A stretch of DNA of 64,000 nucleotides from Omphiscola glabra (taxonomy: Eukaryota; Mollusca; Gastropoda; Lymnaeidae): positions 14,266,307-14,330,306 of the forward strand of contig OZ024809.1 of assembly GCA_964017045.1 (NCBI GenBank), given 5' to 3'. A program made the translations under genes and the position numbers. The notes under the pieces are model-generated. The model was not told where the DNA came from and made no database searches. It saw only the letters and a program-made list of their open reading frames with translations. This document shows positions 35,113-49,400 of this stretch, piece by piece. The stretch's first letter is position 1; each line of letters opens with the position of its first letter.

Positions 35113-35208
35113 GTCATCATCATCATTATCAGGTCCCGTAGTCCTTTGACCGTTGGGGCGCCACAGATGACATGTACACTATTCTTCTCCATTCCTCTCG
35201 GTCTTCTG
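35113..35208 (-). mobile_element. RTE-like LINE 3' terminus
   Basis: Minus strand reads EDREEWRRIVYMSSVAPQRS then KDYGT and stop, with the stop merging into a (TGA)n tail, as in RTE-type elements. Near-identical copy at 59943-60036. Confidence 0.6.
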
Positions 35209-38200
35209 CCCTACGCATAGCACATGATCACTTCTCTAAGCCATCAGGATTTGCAACACAATTCATTCTAAATCAATTCCCTTGGATGCATTCCCACAAC
35301 GTCCAGTTAAACGTCCAGTTAATAGAGAAAAAAACAACTGTGCATACAGTAGTGACCCAAAGTCTTCCACTGACATAGCTGCATCCCAACACTAGAATTC
35401 TTACCCGTGAGTTAGTAAGTATTTAGAACAAATATTTTTCCTTGACCAGTGCAGCCTTATCATGACCAAACTATGCACGTGACCAAACTATGCACGCCAG
35501 CATGCTCAAACACATTGGCGATTCTGTGACTTCAACAATGACTGGTATTTCTGGCATTTAAGTTGGATTATTTATTGTTTTTCAAAATGTGCTTCACTAA
35601 TAGAAAGGTGTGCAGGATTTCTGAGCACTGTAGCTGAAAAACGAGAAGGCACTAGCACTCGTTGCTGCTGTTGTTGGTCGGTGTTCAGATCACAGATGAA
35701 ACAATGAATGGATCAGATTTCAGATCACAGATCAACCAATAAATGGATCAGATTTTAAGTTGAACTAAATGTCTTTCATTGTTAGATTTACCTCTGGTTT
35801 GTCGATCCCCAACCAGCGGAAGCTCCCCCCCCCCCCCCCAATCCGGGGGTAGGCAATGGCTTCAATAAATGATTTTTGCCTTTTGCGTGAGACATCTTTG
35901 CCATTGAATTCCCTTTTGTACGCAATTGAATGAATGCATATCACAAACTATTGTATTTGCTATTTACATTATGTAACAATCAGGTTCATCAACCTGAGTA
36001 TTTGCATCAACCTTTTAAACCAAGTAAAAGAACCGCTTTGCTCAATTTGATCACAATAATTCGGCTCAAACTATTTCCAAACATCATTTTTGTTTCATTT
36101 ATGCTATGAATCCGAATATGTCAAGAATTTGATTTTTAAAATTACTTTTAAAAAGATAAAAATCCAAATTTTGTATTTACAATGTATACATGGCAATGGG
36201 TGTGCTGACATATATATAAATATTAATTTTTGGTGATAATTTGAAACCATTTGAACATGTCAGTTAAGAAGCATACATACTTAGAATTTTTGTGTTAAAA
36301 TGTGTTGTTCAACCTTATGACTGTCATACCAAAATTTAATTTGAAAAAAAAAAAAGCTTTAAAAAGCAACTTAAATTCCATCATTTTGGCAAACAAATTG
36401 TCTTTTATAATTAAAATATCGTAATTTTACTGAATTTCTGTAATCTTATCCAACTCTGTAATTTAGTTTCATCGTAGACACAATTTTTTTGCTTGATATT
36501 TTTTGTATAATCAGTCTGATCAGCACAATTTAATACGCCTTCGACGTCTTCCATGACAGTTTCAAGACAGCTGGCCTTAACAGTCACCGTTTCCATGGTC
36601 ACACTGCTGAAATTTGTAAATAACTCACATTACCATAATATATATATATATTTTATATAAAAAGCCCAGATACGCCTGTCTTTCTTTTTTCTTCCTGTAT
36701 GTCCGGAACGCTCAGCGACAAAGGGGAAACATTGCAGTGCGTACTTTCAGTAAAACACTTAAACGGCGCCAGTGGAAACATGACATTATTGTCATATGGA
36801 CAAGTGCAAACATTAAGAAATCGAAAGTTGGAGTATGTTCTTTAATAACTGTTAATAAGTGGACTGTGCACTCCAGAACGTCACCAAAGATCTGATCGAT
36901 AAGGGAAAAAAATCAGAAAGCGTGGTCGCTGAAGGCTACCAAGTGAAAGAATGGTTGGGGGGGGGGGGGGGGCCTTCAGTTGTACATGCCACCGTGGTTT
37001 TCCACGGGTTATTTCCAGTAAACTAATGGCATCAAATCTCCACATTTTCCCCAAGATATTAATTTACTTGTATTTGATATTTAAATACTTGTATTTGATA
37101 TTTAAATATAATGTAAATACTAAAAAACGTTAAAAAAATGATTTGCTCATCCACTCGTCCATAATACTGCTTGATATTTTTTAGTTTATATAATGTTAAT
37201 TTTATATTTGTAATTTGGTTATTTATGAAAAATTATATTTATGTATGATATATATATATATATATATATATTTATGTCATTTTCATACCCTGGACACTAC
37301 TTTTGATAAAGAATAAATTATAAAACAAAATCTTATCCAATATCCTGTAAACATTTTGTCACTGTCTGTTGATTCCTACAAATACTACGCGAGCATTCAA
37401 AAACTCTGCCCTTTTACTATTTACACTTTACAAATTAAGATTATGATTATGCAACAATGATGGATGCTGCACGGAAGCGTAGCTTATGAGGTCCAGAAAG
37501 GTGACAGATTCGCCGGGGGTCAGACCAGTTTAGACGCCCAAATGGCCTTAAATGTATTTTATTGATGAAAATAATGGGATTCAGAATTGTGGGGGTTGAT
37601 TTAAAACGCAGCTGATGCATTATTATGTCGTTCTATCGAATTGTAGAGAATAGCAAACCCAAGTACCTAGTTCATAGGTCGATAGGTCAATGCCTCCATA
37701 TTGTTTACGTTAGATTTATCGGTGTGCTTTACTAAGCAGAGGTACTGATTACTAAGCAACGAAAATAATGACTAGGATTAGAACAGTTGAACAGCCGGCT
37801 CCGAACAGCCTTACTTATTCTAAGTGTAACTACTAAGAGTATGGTACTGATGCAAGTAACAGTACTTCTTACTAGTCAAATCCTAAATTAGGGGCTAGTT
37901 GTATTAGCAGAAATTGGATACGAAATACTGAATGACGATCCACGGTCCAAATTCGACCCGCTAGGCATCTATAATTAACCCGGCCCGCCTGGATACCTGA
38001 CAGTGACAGACTGGAAAATGGACATGACCACTTATTTAGCCAAATACAGGTCCATATTTCCCATTGAAATACTAATAACTTTATGTTGCTTAAATTGTTT
38101 TTCATTTTAAATATTGTATTTTTCCAGTACCAATAATATATGTGTAGTGTTAGAAGTTATGTGCAGTGTACATATAAAGATATGTGCAGTGTGCATAGAC

Positions 38201-40589
38201 ATTGGTTCACAATTTTTTCAAACAGACGGCCACCAAGTCTCTGATACAGTGAACCGGCCCCCTAATTAAAATAAAATCACCAAGAACCTTCCATTTTAAA
38301 AAACCACCCACAATAGGTTAATTTAAATCATACCAACTTTTAAGGCCTCTCTCAGGAACAGCTGTCGTTCATACATAGTTATATTTATATCTGTTCATAC
38401 ATAGTTGTACGTGTGACCGACCATCCAATTATTGGTGTGTAAGATTGAATTTCATTTAACTTTAGGTAAACTCAAACTCGAGGTGCTTTTATTTAAATTT
38501 TTATTCCAAACATGAAAACTAATCCAGCCTGAAAAACCTGATATCTATGTTTATATGTTTAAGGACTTTTTATGTTTACCATCATTATGTAATTTAAAAT
38601 AGTTATGTCAACATTATTGATGATGTATATCTCTTGAGTTAAAAAAATATTTTTTCATCCATTTCAATGAACATTTATTTTACCCCTTATGTAAAGTTAA
38701 ATTATAATAACCTTAGGGCAATTTTTAAAAAATGGCCTTATTTATACTAGACAAAAAACACCTACTGACCCCCCACCCCCCTCCAAAAGGTGGCACACAT
38801 GTTTGAGGACATTATGGCTGCCCATCATTATTGATTAATTTCAATGGTTCAGGAAGATTGCCCCAGGGCAGTGCTCAATTATTCAAACAGTTGTGGGCTC
38901 AACTTTTTTTTAATTATAAAAATACCACCTATAAAAATGATGCTTGAATATGTGGCCAGATTTTTTTCTTAAGACCAAAACTCTCCCAACAATGTAATGC
39001 TTTTTAAAAGTTTTTGTTATAAATGTGTGTCTGATAATGGTGACACATGTTAAAATGCAAATGTTTTTTTTTTTTTTTTTTACACAACCCCGGGATGACA
39101 GAAATATTCATTAATGGCAGTTAATGAAATCCTCAAAATGTAAATTTATAAAGATCTCAGCTACCTAAGATTGAAATTTATAATAAGCTGTAATCATAAC
39201 ATGTTGGTTGTGCACTGCATTTTTTTGTAAACTTATTAAAAGATTGGAGAGGTTGTGTGCAATACCATTCAATGATTAAAATGTCAATTTAAAATATTAG
39301 TCTTGGATTGCTTTGTATTTATTGATATATTTGTCTGTATGGTAAAATTACTTCTTATTTCTCTTAGTCTCAGGAAATAATTGAAATTTTAATGCATCTA
39401 TTGAGAGGAATTAAGAGCCTTAGCCAGAGTAAAAAAAAACTTTGCTGGAAATGAAAGGATTAAATAGTTTTGGGGCTTAATTTCATAATCATTGTAATAA
39501 TTTGTTTTTAGTTCAAAAGCTTATAATTACACAGCTACTTTTAAAATTCTTACATGACAAATTTTAGTACTACAGAACAATAGAAAACATGGTTAGTTTA
39601 GAGAGTAAACATGGGTAGTCTCTTTATCATCTATCATTTATGTGGGCTATGTAATAGGAAGAAAATAAATTGCTGAGAAAGTGTATATGATACATGACGT
39701 ATGATCCTATACATTATAGATACAATTTCATGGTACACATATTCACTCTCATGACACATGAACTTTCATGTTTTGAATAAGGAACTCATTTATTGTTAGT
39801 TTTTTTTTTTAATTTTTAATTGGATCTTCCATAAAAATATTGAATTTACATTCATAAATGCACACAATTCATGGACAATGAAGATATTCAAAATAAATTA
39901 AGAGAAACTAAATTGAACATACTGATCTAAGACTGTACATTTTACAAATCTAATTAATTATTTATGTACAAACACAACTGATCTACGTGTGTGTCTTTAA
40001 AGCATAATCAAATTAATTTGTTTTAGAGATCAAATAAAAAAACAAACAATTTCTTTGTTAGCCTGTACAGTCATTCCATGTCAACGCACATACAGCTCAT
40101 GCACATTACAAAAATAACAAAGATAATGTTCATATGAACTAATGCACAACTCAACTATCAGGAATTTAGAATTTTCATTCTGAGTTTCATTTTATGTCAA
40201 AGTTACAAGAAAACCAATCCATTAAAAAACATAATGGACTCTAATCATTGAATAATCTCTCAGAGAGGAAGACAGTGTGACCAATGCATTGTAAATAATT
40301 TTATGCTAGATCCAAACTGGCTCATCATAGCTACATCCCCTGTATCAAACACCTTGCATAATGTGGGAGAAGTCAAGAATACCTAGGATAGATGTACAGT
40401 AGTTACAAGTATAATACAGGATTTAACAAATGATGTTTAAAGATGTCAGTAAAGTTTACAGCTGTCACCAGACTCAACTGTTTGTAGCTGTCATAAATAG
40501 TGCATTGTTTGTGCAGACCAGTGTGTTACTAATTTTGTTTTTGTGAACACACAAAAAGTTAGTTGTCACATGACTTTGATGATTTCAAC

Positions 40590-40702
40590 TGTGAACTTGG
40601 TACAAACAAACCTGGTACGTGAACTTGGTACAAACACACCTGGTACGTGAACTTAGTACAAACAAACCTGGTACATGAACTTAGTACAAACAAACCTGGT
40701 AC
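40590..40702. repeat. 28-bp repeat, 4 copies
   Basis: Unit GTGAACTTGGTACAAACAAA plus CCTGGTAC. Confidence 0.92.
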
Positions 40703-41261
40703 AGTAAATATAAATTTATAACACAATGCAATCGAAGTGTCACCCGAATGACAATCTCTTTGACAATGCAGCGGTGCTTAATCAGCTGGCTTTGCGACTT
40801 AACCAGCTGGCTAAAGTTATGGTCCTGTGCCGCTCCACTCATTCAAATTGGGATCCCTTTTGCGCTGCAGGTGGACCTGGGAAAATGAGGTCAACGGTTG
40901 TCACATGGTTGCCACATGGTTGTCACACGGTTAAACCACAGAAAAAAAAAATCAACACCCATAATTCAACCTGCAAGTACTGGTACCGTTACAAGCAAAC
41001 TGTCATTAAGTGAATTTTTCCTTTAGTTTTATGACATAGATGGAGCCCCTTGAATTTTTGCCTTATCACATCTGTCTCCACCCCCGACCAGCAGAATTTC
41101 TGATAATTCTTAAATGAAAATAAATTTACCATATATACCTAGGTGTAAGTTATTCATTTTAATATTTTGCAATCTTTAATGTAACTAAACTTAACAAAGG
41201 AGCCATGCACATAATACATAACACAAAAAGAATTTGAACCCCATCCCCCCTTCCCCAATAT

Positions 41262-41536
41262 TGTGTACCATAACTATATAACGTACCATAACTATATAAT
41301 GTACCATAACTATATAACGTACCATAACTATATAACGTACCATAACTATATAATGTACCATAACTATATAACGTACCATAACTATATAATGTACCATAAC
41401 TATATAACGTACCATAACTATATAACGTACCATAACTATATAATGTACCATAACTATATAACGTACCATAACTATATAACGTACCATAACTATATAACGT
41501 ACCATAACTATATAACGTACCATAACTATATAACAT
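41262..41536. repeat. 18-bp minisatellite, about 15 copies, open on both strands
   Basis: Unit GTACCATAACTATATAAC or -AT variant; no indels. ACGTACC and ATGTACC forms alternate irregularly. Confidence 0.96.
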
Positions 41537-44500
41537 CCATAGAAACAAACAAATTTCAAGCAAACAGTTAGTATTATTAATTAAACAAAAAAAAAACCTG
41601 CTAATTATTGGAAGCAAATAATATAAATTCATATTGCATCTAGACTAATTGTGCACATCTGAAAAAGAAGCCATTTTGCAATAATACGAATTAAAAATGT
41701 AACCCCCACCCCATATAAGACAATATAACAAAAGATTCCCCCCCCCCCCAAAAAAAAAATCATATAGTATGTGCATGGTCCCAAAGAGCAAAGGACGAGT
41801 TATTCATTTCAATATTTGTTATAAAAAAAAATTAATGTCTAAAACTTTTAGTTCTAAGGTCAAGCCTTAAATAGGTCATCTTTTATGGTCAAGGTTTTTT
41901 ATAAGTCAAACATTGTCTTTATTTCCTGAAACAAACCAAAAAAAAAACCACCCATAAATATTAAACAAATTGTAGAAGATCAAAAAAGTACACTCGATCC
42001 ATCTTTTGTTATTCAAGGCGGCAATGTTGTATTATTTAAGGAGAACTCAGAAACTAAAAATCCCTTAATAAAAACCAACAAAAATATAAAGATAGACTAA
42101 ATTGGAAAACAATTAAAACTTGTTCTATTAACACTGACTTGTTTTAATGTAGCTTCATCTGGCAGTTAGGGTGCTTTTAATTGTAAAAATGCTTAAAATG
42201 ATACATCCTCAATGGCGCTAAAAATAAGAGATTAGCCTTAAAAACAGTTTTCAAAATGTAATCCATAGACAACATTAACTCTGCATCTGAGTTTAGAAAC
42301 ATGGAGGTGGCTTCTTAAATATTGTATTACCATTTCACAGATTGTACTATGTCATTACAGTACCAGAGGAACAGGGGCAAAATAAGCAGGCAATAGCTGG
42401 AGTCATTCATGAGTGCTGAATCGACACACTGCTCCATCTGCTGAAGGCATGCAACTATCAGAGCTGTTGTCTTGCAATAACAATGACATATAATTCTTTC
42501 AGCTATTTTTTTTTAATAGCTGAAATTAATCACAACTGAAGTACATTAAGTGAAATGCATTTAACAAGAGACATAAAAGAAAATTAAACTGTTTTGTACG
42601 TTCTGTTCTAAAAAAAAGTCGTTTGAGTTGAATAGCAGTGATGGCTTCGCTAAGACTATATATTAACACAGCATTTACTGCACACACAGATGCAGGAAAT
42701 ATGTAAGGGCAAATTTACTCTATTTACACAGAGGTCCCCCCCCCCCCCCAACCCCACACCACACACACATCTGAGCAGTGTCAAAATGTACAATGTTTTG
42801 TGAAAAGTGTTGAAGTTATAAACTTATATATATAAAATTAATAAAATTAAACAAAATATCACATAACCAAATTTCAAGGGGGGTAATCAATAACTAAGAA
42901 ATTGTAGGGAGTAAAGGAATATGTTGTTTGATGCTAAAGTTATGTCACCTAAATATGTTTGGTAAATATGAGACATCTTGAAGATTGATAGATGTAATTT
43001 TATTATGCTTTATGAAATTGTAAAAAAAAAAAAAAAAAAACATTAAAAAAAAAATCTATGACTGATTTATTTAAGGAATATGTAAATTAAGTTTGTACTT
43101 GAATACAATGTAATTGTAATGCAGGAGTTGGGATTTAAATGATGTAATATAGAAGTTGGTCCAATCAGTCCATATGGTTTCATCAAAACTGATGAATGGA
43201 TCTGTTGATGAAACTATGCAAAATAAAATTTGATGGAACACATTGAGAACAGCAAACAACTTTAATATAAAGTTTTGTTTCTGGGCTTGGTCCATGTTTT
43301 GAATGACTTGTCTAAAACTAAATGTTTTAAAGTAATTAACTGAAGCCTACCAATATCAACCTTCTGTTCTACATATTTTACATGACCAAATAGTTTTTTT
43401 AAAAAAATATGTTTTTAAAAATTTTGGCTTTTTAATTTTTTTTACTGCCTTTAGTGGTATAATTCTGTAAAACTGGTTCTTTTGGACAAAAGAAACATCA
43501 CTCTGTATATTGTCAGCAAGGGCCATAAAAATGAAATTTAAATAAAAATCTAGTTTCTCATCAATGAACTATTTTTCCAATAAATACTTTTATTTACTAT
43601 TAATAAAAAAAAATAATAATAATTCTGTCCTGACCTGGTAAACGTGAAAATTTTCATTAGCACAGAGTGATGCAACCATTTTTTGCAGCATTAAAACCAA
43701 AAAGCAACATTACAGTGTCAATAAACTAGCAATATTAGAAATGCTTCTATTTTAAAGTAACCATTCTACTTGGGCTACAACTAAATGACAAGATACCACA
43801 GACTTCCGGTCTAGTGGGTTCTACTTTGTTAAAGAACCCTTTCAAATCAACTTAAAAAAAAAATATGGCAAATTAAATGAGTACATCCTCAAGCAAGTTC
43901 TTTCTATTTATTTCAAGCACTAGCTTGACGAAATATATTAGACATTATACAACAGCCATAATTTAATTTCATATGTTAAAAAAAAAAAAAAAATCTTAAA
44001 TGATTATACCCAGGCAGCGGACTAATGCCTAGAAATCACACGCTTTGGAAACACTGTTAAGCTCATATATATTCAAACATCTCTGCAACCAAAACAGATT
44101 TGATTCTCAGAAGGAGACAGACAACACATCAGAAAGTGGCGATGGCCTCCTACTGATGGCTGGCAAATCAGGCACACTTCTGACCAGTGACCCTTGTGTT
44201 TAGTTTCATAGCTTCCTTCAAACACATCGGGTGAAGGCTTATAACCTCTCCACACTTTTTTTGTTTGTTAATGGAGCAAATTACTCAAGACTAGCTGTCA
44301 TACAACCTGGGTACTTGAGAGCACTCCAGATTAGGTCGACCTTAGTATGTATCCAAACAGATAATGACACCACACATCATGAAGTTCCCAAAATGGAAGT
44401 TAATCTAAGACCTCTCAAATGGATTCAGCACATCCAATCCAGCAACATTTTAGGACAGCATTCATCTTTCAGATGAGCTGGAAAGAACATGGTAGGTCAG

Positions 44501-45408
44501 CTGGCAAATGCATATAATGATCTTTTGCTGTTATCTAGAAAGACAATGAGAACCCAGAAGCAGCTTGATATGGAGGCAAAAAAACCACCCCACCGAAAAG
44601 AAACAAGGCCATGCATCTTTAAAACAGGGGCTCCCAAGATTAACTCTCACAGACTTACCAGGGGCCAAAACTCAAACATTAGACAGTACCTACTGTATGC
44701 AATATTTATTATTCATTGGAACTATTAATTTTAATAGTTTAAAATTTGCCCCACAAATGAGAGACACATTTTAAATAATAACCTCATCTTGTATCCCAGC
44801 CAAGACCAGATCTTATTTTGTCCTATAAGAAGCAGTAGAAAAAAATAAATAAATGAAAACATCTACAAGTCTGTCCGCACTACTTTCTATAGTGATCAGG
44901 AATTTGATCACTTGATTAGACACACCCACACAACATGATTTATTTTTATATGTAAATGAGAGAATAAGACAGTCTTGACCAGTGTCCATCTTGGTGGCCC
45001 TTGATCTGAAGACGTTGCATTTATGACCTTCTACGATGGCATGACAGCCTCTGTGATGGCATGACATCCTCTGTGATGGTGTGAAAGCTAACAAGATGGT
45101 GTGAATGCTAACATGATGGTGTGACAACTTGTCCTGACTGCAAGACAGCTGACATGATGATGCTGCTGGCCATACGATGGTAGGGCAACATTTGTGATTG
45201 CTTGACGATGAGCGAAAAAATATTCTTAGCTGATGGTGGCTGTAGCTGTAACAGAGCCATTAGGCATAGATGAGAACACTAAGCATGTGGTTATTCGTTG
45301 ATGTAGATACGTTGATGTTACCTGGCAGTTGGTACATTTATGTACACCCGTCTCAGCTGGACACAGACGCCCAAAGATGGGAGGAAACATGAAAAGATTT
45401 GTATGAAG

Positions 45409-45563
45409 CAGAGGGTCCCCAAACTATGGTCTAGCAATAGCATCAGCGGGGGTGGCAGTTGAATGTTAAGCATCCTATTTTAAACATTATTTTTCCACAA
45501 ATGTTTCGATAATGTACCAATGTCTAGCACTTCAATAGTAAAGTAAAAGTTTGGAAACCACTG
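45409..45563. mobile_element. Possible hAT-like MITE
   Basis: Left CAGAGGGTCCCCAAACTATG and right AAGTTTGGAAACCACTG are partly complementary, as in hAT ends, but flanking duplication is absent. Confidence 0.38.
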
Positions 45564-46258
45564 GGATCAACTTCTTCAAAGTGCATTCATCACCAATTCT
45601 TGTCTTTTCCAAGGAAAACAAACTTCAGTAATCCAACCGTACATTCAAATTACCCAAAAAGTTTTAAAATCCACTTGATCCTTGTATATCCTGTATCCCT
45701 CATAGCCGACACTGAAATCAGTCGTTATATCCGCTAGTGATATCAAACACTGTCAAGAACACAGCACATAAATTACTGTTTGGGCGATAATGGATAATCT
45801 GAAACAGTCATTGCTGGCTTTTTTTTTTTTAATAACACGCAAGTTCGAAAAAGCTTTTGTGCACATGAAACATTTTAGTAAAAACAAAAAAAGCCCATCG
45901 AGACCTTGCTGAGTCTTCATCGGTGATAGGATAAGCCTATCATTTAGTTTAACACAGTGTGAAGTCCTGGCTGTCTTGGCCTTGTGTTTTCCCAGGTCAC
46001 TTGAAGAGCCAGAATGCACTCTGTAATGACTGACACAAGACCAATTCCAGCTGGTAGTAGTGTTGGGTTTGGGAGAGGACAAGTCAAGTTAATCCACGAC
46101 TCCATGCCTGGATGATAATATCCACTGTCAAAATCTGGATACAGCAGTCATTCATGATGTACTTGAGGCTTAATCCTTCCGAAGGCCCGAGGAATCAAGA
46201 GCGGGTAACCTGCCCACCAAGTGGGTTGTCAAAAGGGTTACGTTTCTTGATTTCATTT

Positions 46259-46404
46259 TCAGGATTTCCCTTTCCCCAGGAGGAAGAACCAGTTGATTTT
46301 TTTGGTCGCCTTTTCCAGGGTTCCGTCAGACTTGACCTTGTGGCGGGCTTTTGACCGAGGCAGCGTTGCTGAGGCACTGTTAGTGCGGTTGAATTTGCTC
46401 TTAC
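46259..46404 (-). CDS. SPATA13: Gene B exon 12 (basic C-terminus, stop)
   Basis: Acceptor ATTTCACAG. Encodes a basic Ser/Lys/Arg tail (FNRTNSASATLPRSKARHK) ending KINWFFLLGKGKS, stop at 46259-46261. Phase matches exon 11. The tail end differs from the vertebrate FNRLTPF ending. Confidence 0.85.
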
Positions 46405-49400
46405 CTGTGAAATAATTAAAAAAAAAATTGAGTTTGTTTCATTTTCATTTGTTAATCAATTATGACGTTTCTAATCAACAAGTGAACCCTTCAAGGAGTC
46501 TCAAATTGTGGTCAGCTTGCTCTCTGTCATTAATAGAAATGCAGAAGAGAAGCTGAATTGAGGCCAGGACAGAGAAAAGTAAACTGAGTGAAAAGTTGAC
46601 CATAAATATCTGAAAGCTCATATACTTCACAACCAAACTAGTTGGCTGCTTTGCTGGGAAATGTTGACTTTCATTTTATAATCAGTATTCCAATAGAATA
46701 TGACATTTCCAAATAGGGATTTGAAAAACTTGTACTCTCCCCCACATAAAAAATTATATAGATGTTGGTCCAACCCAGAGTTCAAATGAAGAACAATTAA
46801 CTTAACACTAAGGGCCCATTATAGCCACAAGATAGGAAATAGCTATCTTATTATCTTGGGAAATAACTATCACATTATCACATGGCAAATGTACGAGCAA
46901 CAAGCCTATTCATAGCAATCTTTAGTATTGGATTCACACAGGAGATTCAAACAAATGGAAAATTGAAGATATGGTGATTTGCTAATCTTAAGAGCATTAT
47001 TTTATATTTGATATTTACCATTAACTTTAACACATATTTCATTGATGATTGTATTAATTCAATTTAATAATTGATATAGTTAAATATCCGATACATTTTT
47101 TCCAAGAGAAGATACTTTTATTGTGACTGACCAAAATGAAATTTTAAATATTATTGATAACAATTTATTTTACTTTGTGTAAAACTGATATGGCTTAATG
47201 CAAACAGCAAGATAAATAACCTGAGAGCTCACCCTGAGTTAGTTTCAAACCATATCATGATGTTAATAGTTTGGGGGACCAAGGCAGACACTATGTGGCA
47301 TAAGGACATTTTACAATGGTTTGGGTTTCTTTGGTTAGGTTTGTTTAAATAATTGTTTTGTTAGCAGCCCTAGGTACAAGTGGGCCCCAAGTTAGGACTT
47401 AGGGAAGGGATGTTAAGTTCATGACATGCAGCTCTCTGACCACATCTCTCTACTGTTGCCATGGTAACAGTTTTACCCAGAAGTGAAACTACTCATGCTT
47501 ATTAGAACAATAATTGTGGAAAGAATTGAGACTTCTGAGTTTGAAGGGGAAAAAACAAACCGTTTTCAAACAAGAAGTAAGGGTGGGGGAGGGGGTGTGG
47601 GACCCCAGAAAAGAAACAGAAAGGGTAGTGATTGAAAAAGGTAGAATATTTTTAACTTTTAATTCAAGAAAGGTAACTTTAGCCATTCAAAAGTTATTTA
47701 ATTGCAACACATTTCACTTAAAACATAACAAACACAACCCCCCCCCCCCCCCCATTAAGTTTATAGAAAATATAAAATTTGGAGGGAATTTTTATTTGAA
47801 GAAATCAGTTGCTTTGTAACTTTCAACATTGGGATGTTATTGTCAGTTTCCTAAAAACACCTGAAATAAACCCAATATGATATTACAACACTGACTGTAG
47901 ATGTTAACTTGTTCTAGGGGTTAAATCCATTGAACTTTATCAATGTTGTAGGCAGTAGTGAATAATGGGGAGGATGGCTGCATACAGCGGTGTATTGCCA
48001 AATTCGTAACAAAGGGTTCGCAGTTAGTGTGTCCCCTTATGCCATAACGGTCACCGCCACAGTCAGTCATATTTATTATTTTGAACCAACGGTTCGCACG
48101 AGCCTGACCGAACCGGCTCCAAACCACCGCTGGCTGCATAGGCCCCACCCCCAAAAATATCTGATATTTCTCGCTTGGTTTTCAGCTTGGGTCGGGACAA
48201 TCATCCAACAGGGACTGCCCCAGTATTGGAGTGGGGACTCTTACCAAAAAGAAAATAGTATATAGGGAAAATGGAACCTGAGGCAGGCGTGAGGTGATGA
48301 GAAAATAGCTTCTCGCCCCCATTAGGCACCCATTTAGATGGAGCTTAGGGCAAAGGACCTTCCCCACCACCCTAGATACACCACTGGTTACCGGAAATTT
48401 GATCGAAAGAAATGTTGTCGACGGAAAATTGGTCGAATCTTTTTTTCAGTTCACACGTTAAAATTTTCTTCAAATTTCTTTTTGAACGCACTTTAATAAA
48501 TAGTAAAATAAAATAATGCATCCAAAATTAATTTGAAGCAAAATCTTAACGTGTGGACTGAAAAAAAGATTCGACCAAATTTCCGTTAGATCAAATTTCC
48601 GTCGACGAAATTTCTTTTGATCAAATTTCCGGATACGTACACCACTGGATGCAGGGCCTCAGACTGAAGAACAGAATAAAATTCCACAAGTTAAATAGAT
48701 AAGTGGGGGTTGGTGGGGGGGGGGGAATGCATATACAGTGCCATACCACCAAAAGGCATGCATTTATTGAAGCATATATCAAACCGCCTGTGGTTATAAA
48801 TTAAAATTTATTTTTTTAAACAGCAATGAACACATTACCTCAAGATTTTCAGCCTGAATTGAGTAAACCTTACGAAATATTTTACTACCAGCTAGTTTAC
48901 AATTATTTATTTTAGTCCTTTAAAAAAATCTACGGGCTAATGGAATAATTGTATTCTTGTGTATTAATTAATATAAAGCACTTTCAGAGAAGGGACTATT
49001 CAAGAACAATAACTCTGTTGGTGAAATTTGCTGAGGATATAAATTAACATAGTGGTTTAGTCAATTATAATTTTTTTTAATTACTTTTACTATTATTGCA
49101 GTTTGACATTTCAGTATCTAAAAAAAAATAAAAATATAATGTTTGGAATTAGAAATTTATATAAAAAAAAAAAGGTTTCAAAGGACCAGAAAAATGTGTG
49201 TAAATTCTTTGTTGCATTGACAGGTCAAAGTTCATTAGTTGTAGAAAATAGACAGTCCTAAAAATAGATTGTCATCCAGTTTCTCCCCCAAAACAACCAC
49301 CACACATCAATTGTGAGTAGAGTGAAAACATGATATCAGAGTATGAGTAGGGTAGGGATTAAGGTATGCTTTAGAACATGTAAACAAACAAAAAAAGAGA

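Larger units (their letters stand above)
34858..46258. other. Convergent intergenic region and probable 3' UTRs
   Basis: 11.4 kb of AT-rich DNA without a supported ORF. AATAAA at 35738, 35864 and 37308 are candidate poly(A) signals for gene A; TTTATT (AATAAA on minus) occurs at several places for gene B, for example 44705. Contains an RTE-like LINE end, a (TA)n run (37249-37271), a 28-bp repeat (40590-40700) and an 18-bp array (41262-41535). Long G/C runs are rarer than elsewhere. Confidence 0.5.

Noticed and set aside
41159..41632. 157- and 122-codon minus frames and a plus frame
   Set aside because: Product of an 18-bp array; no gene evidence.
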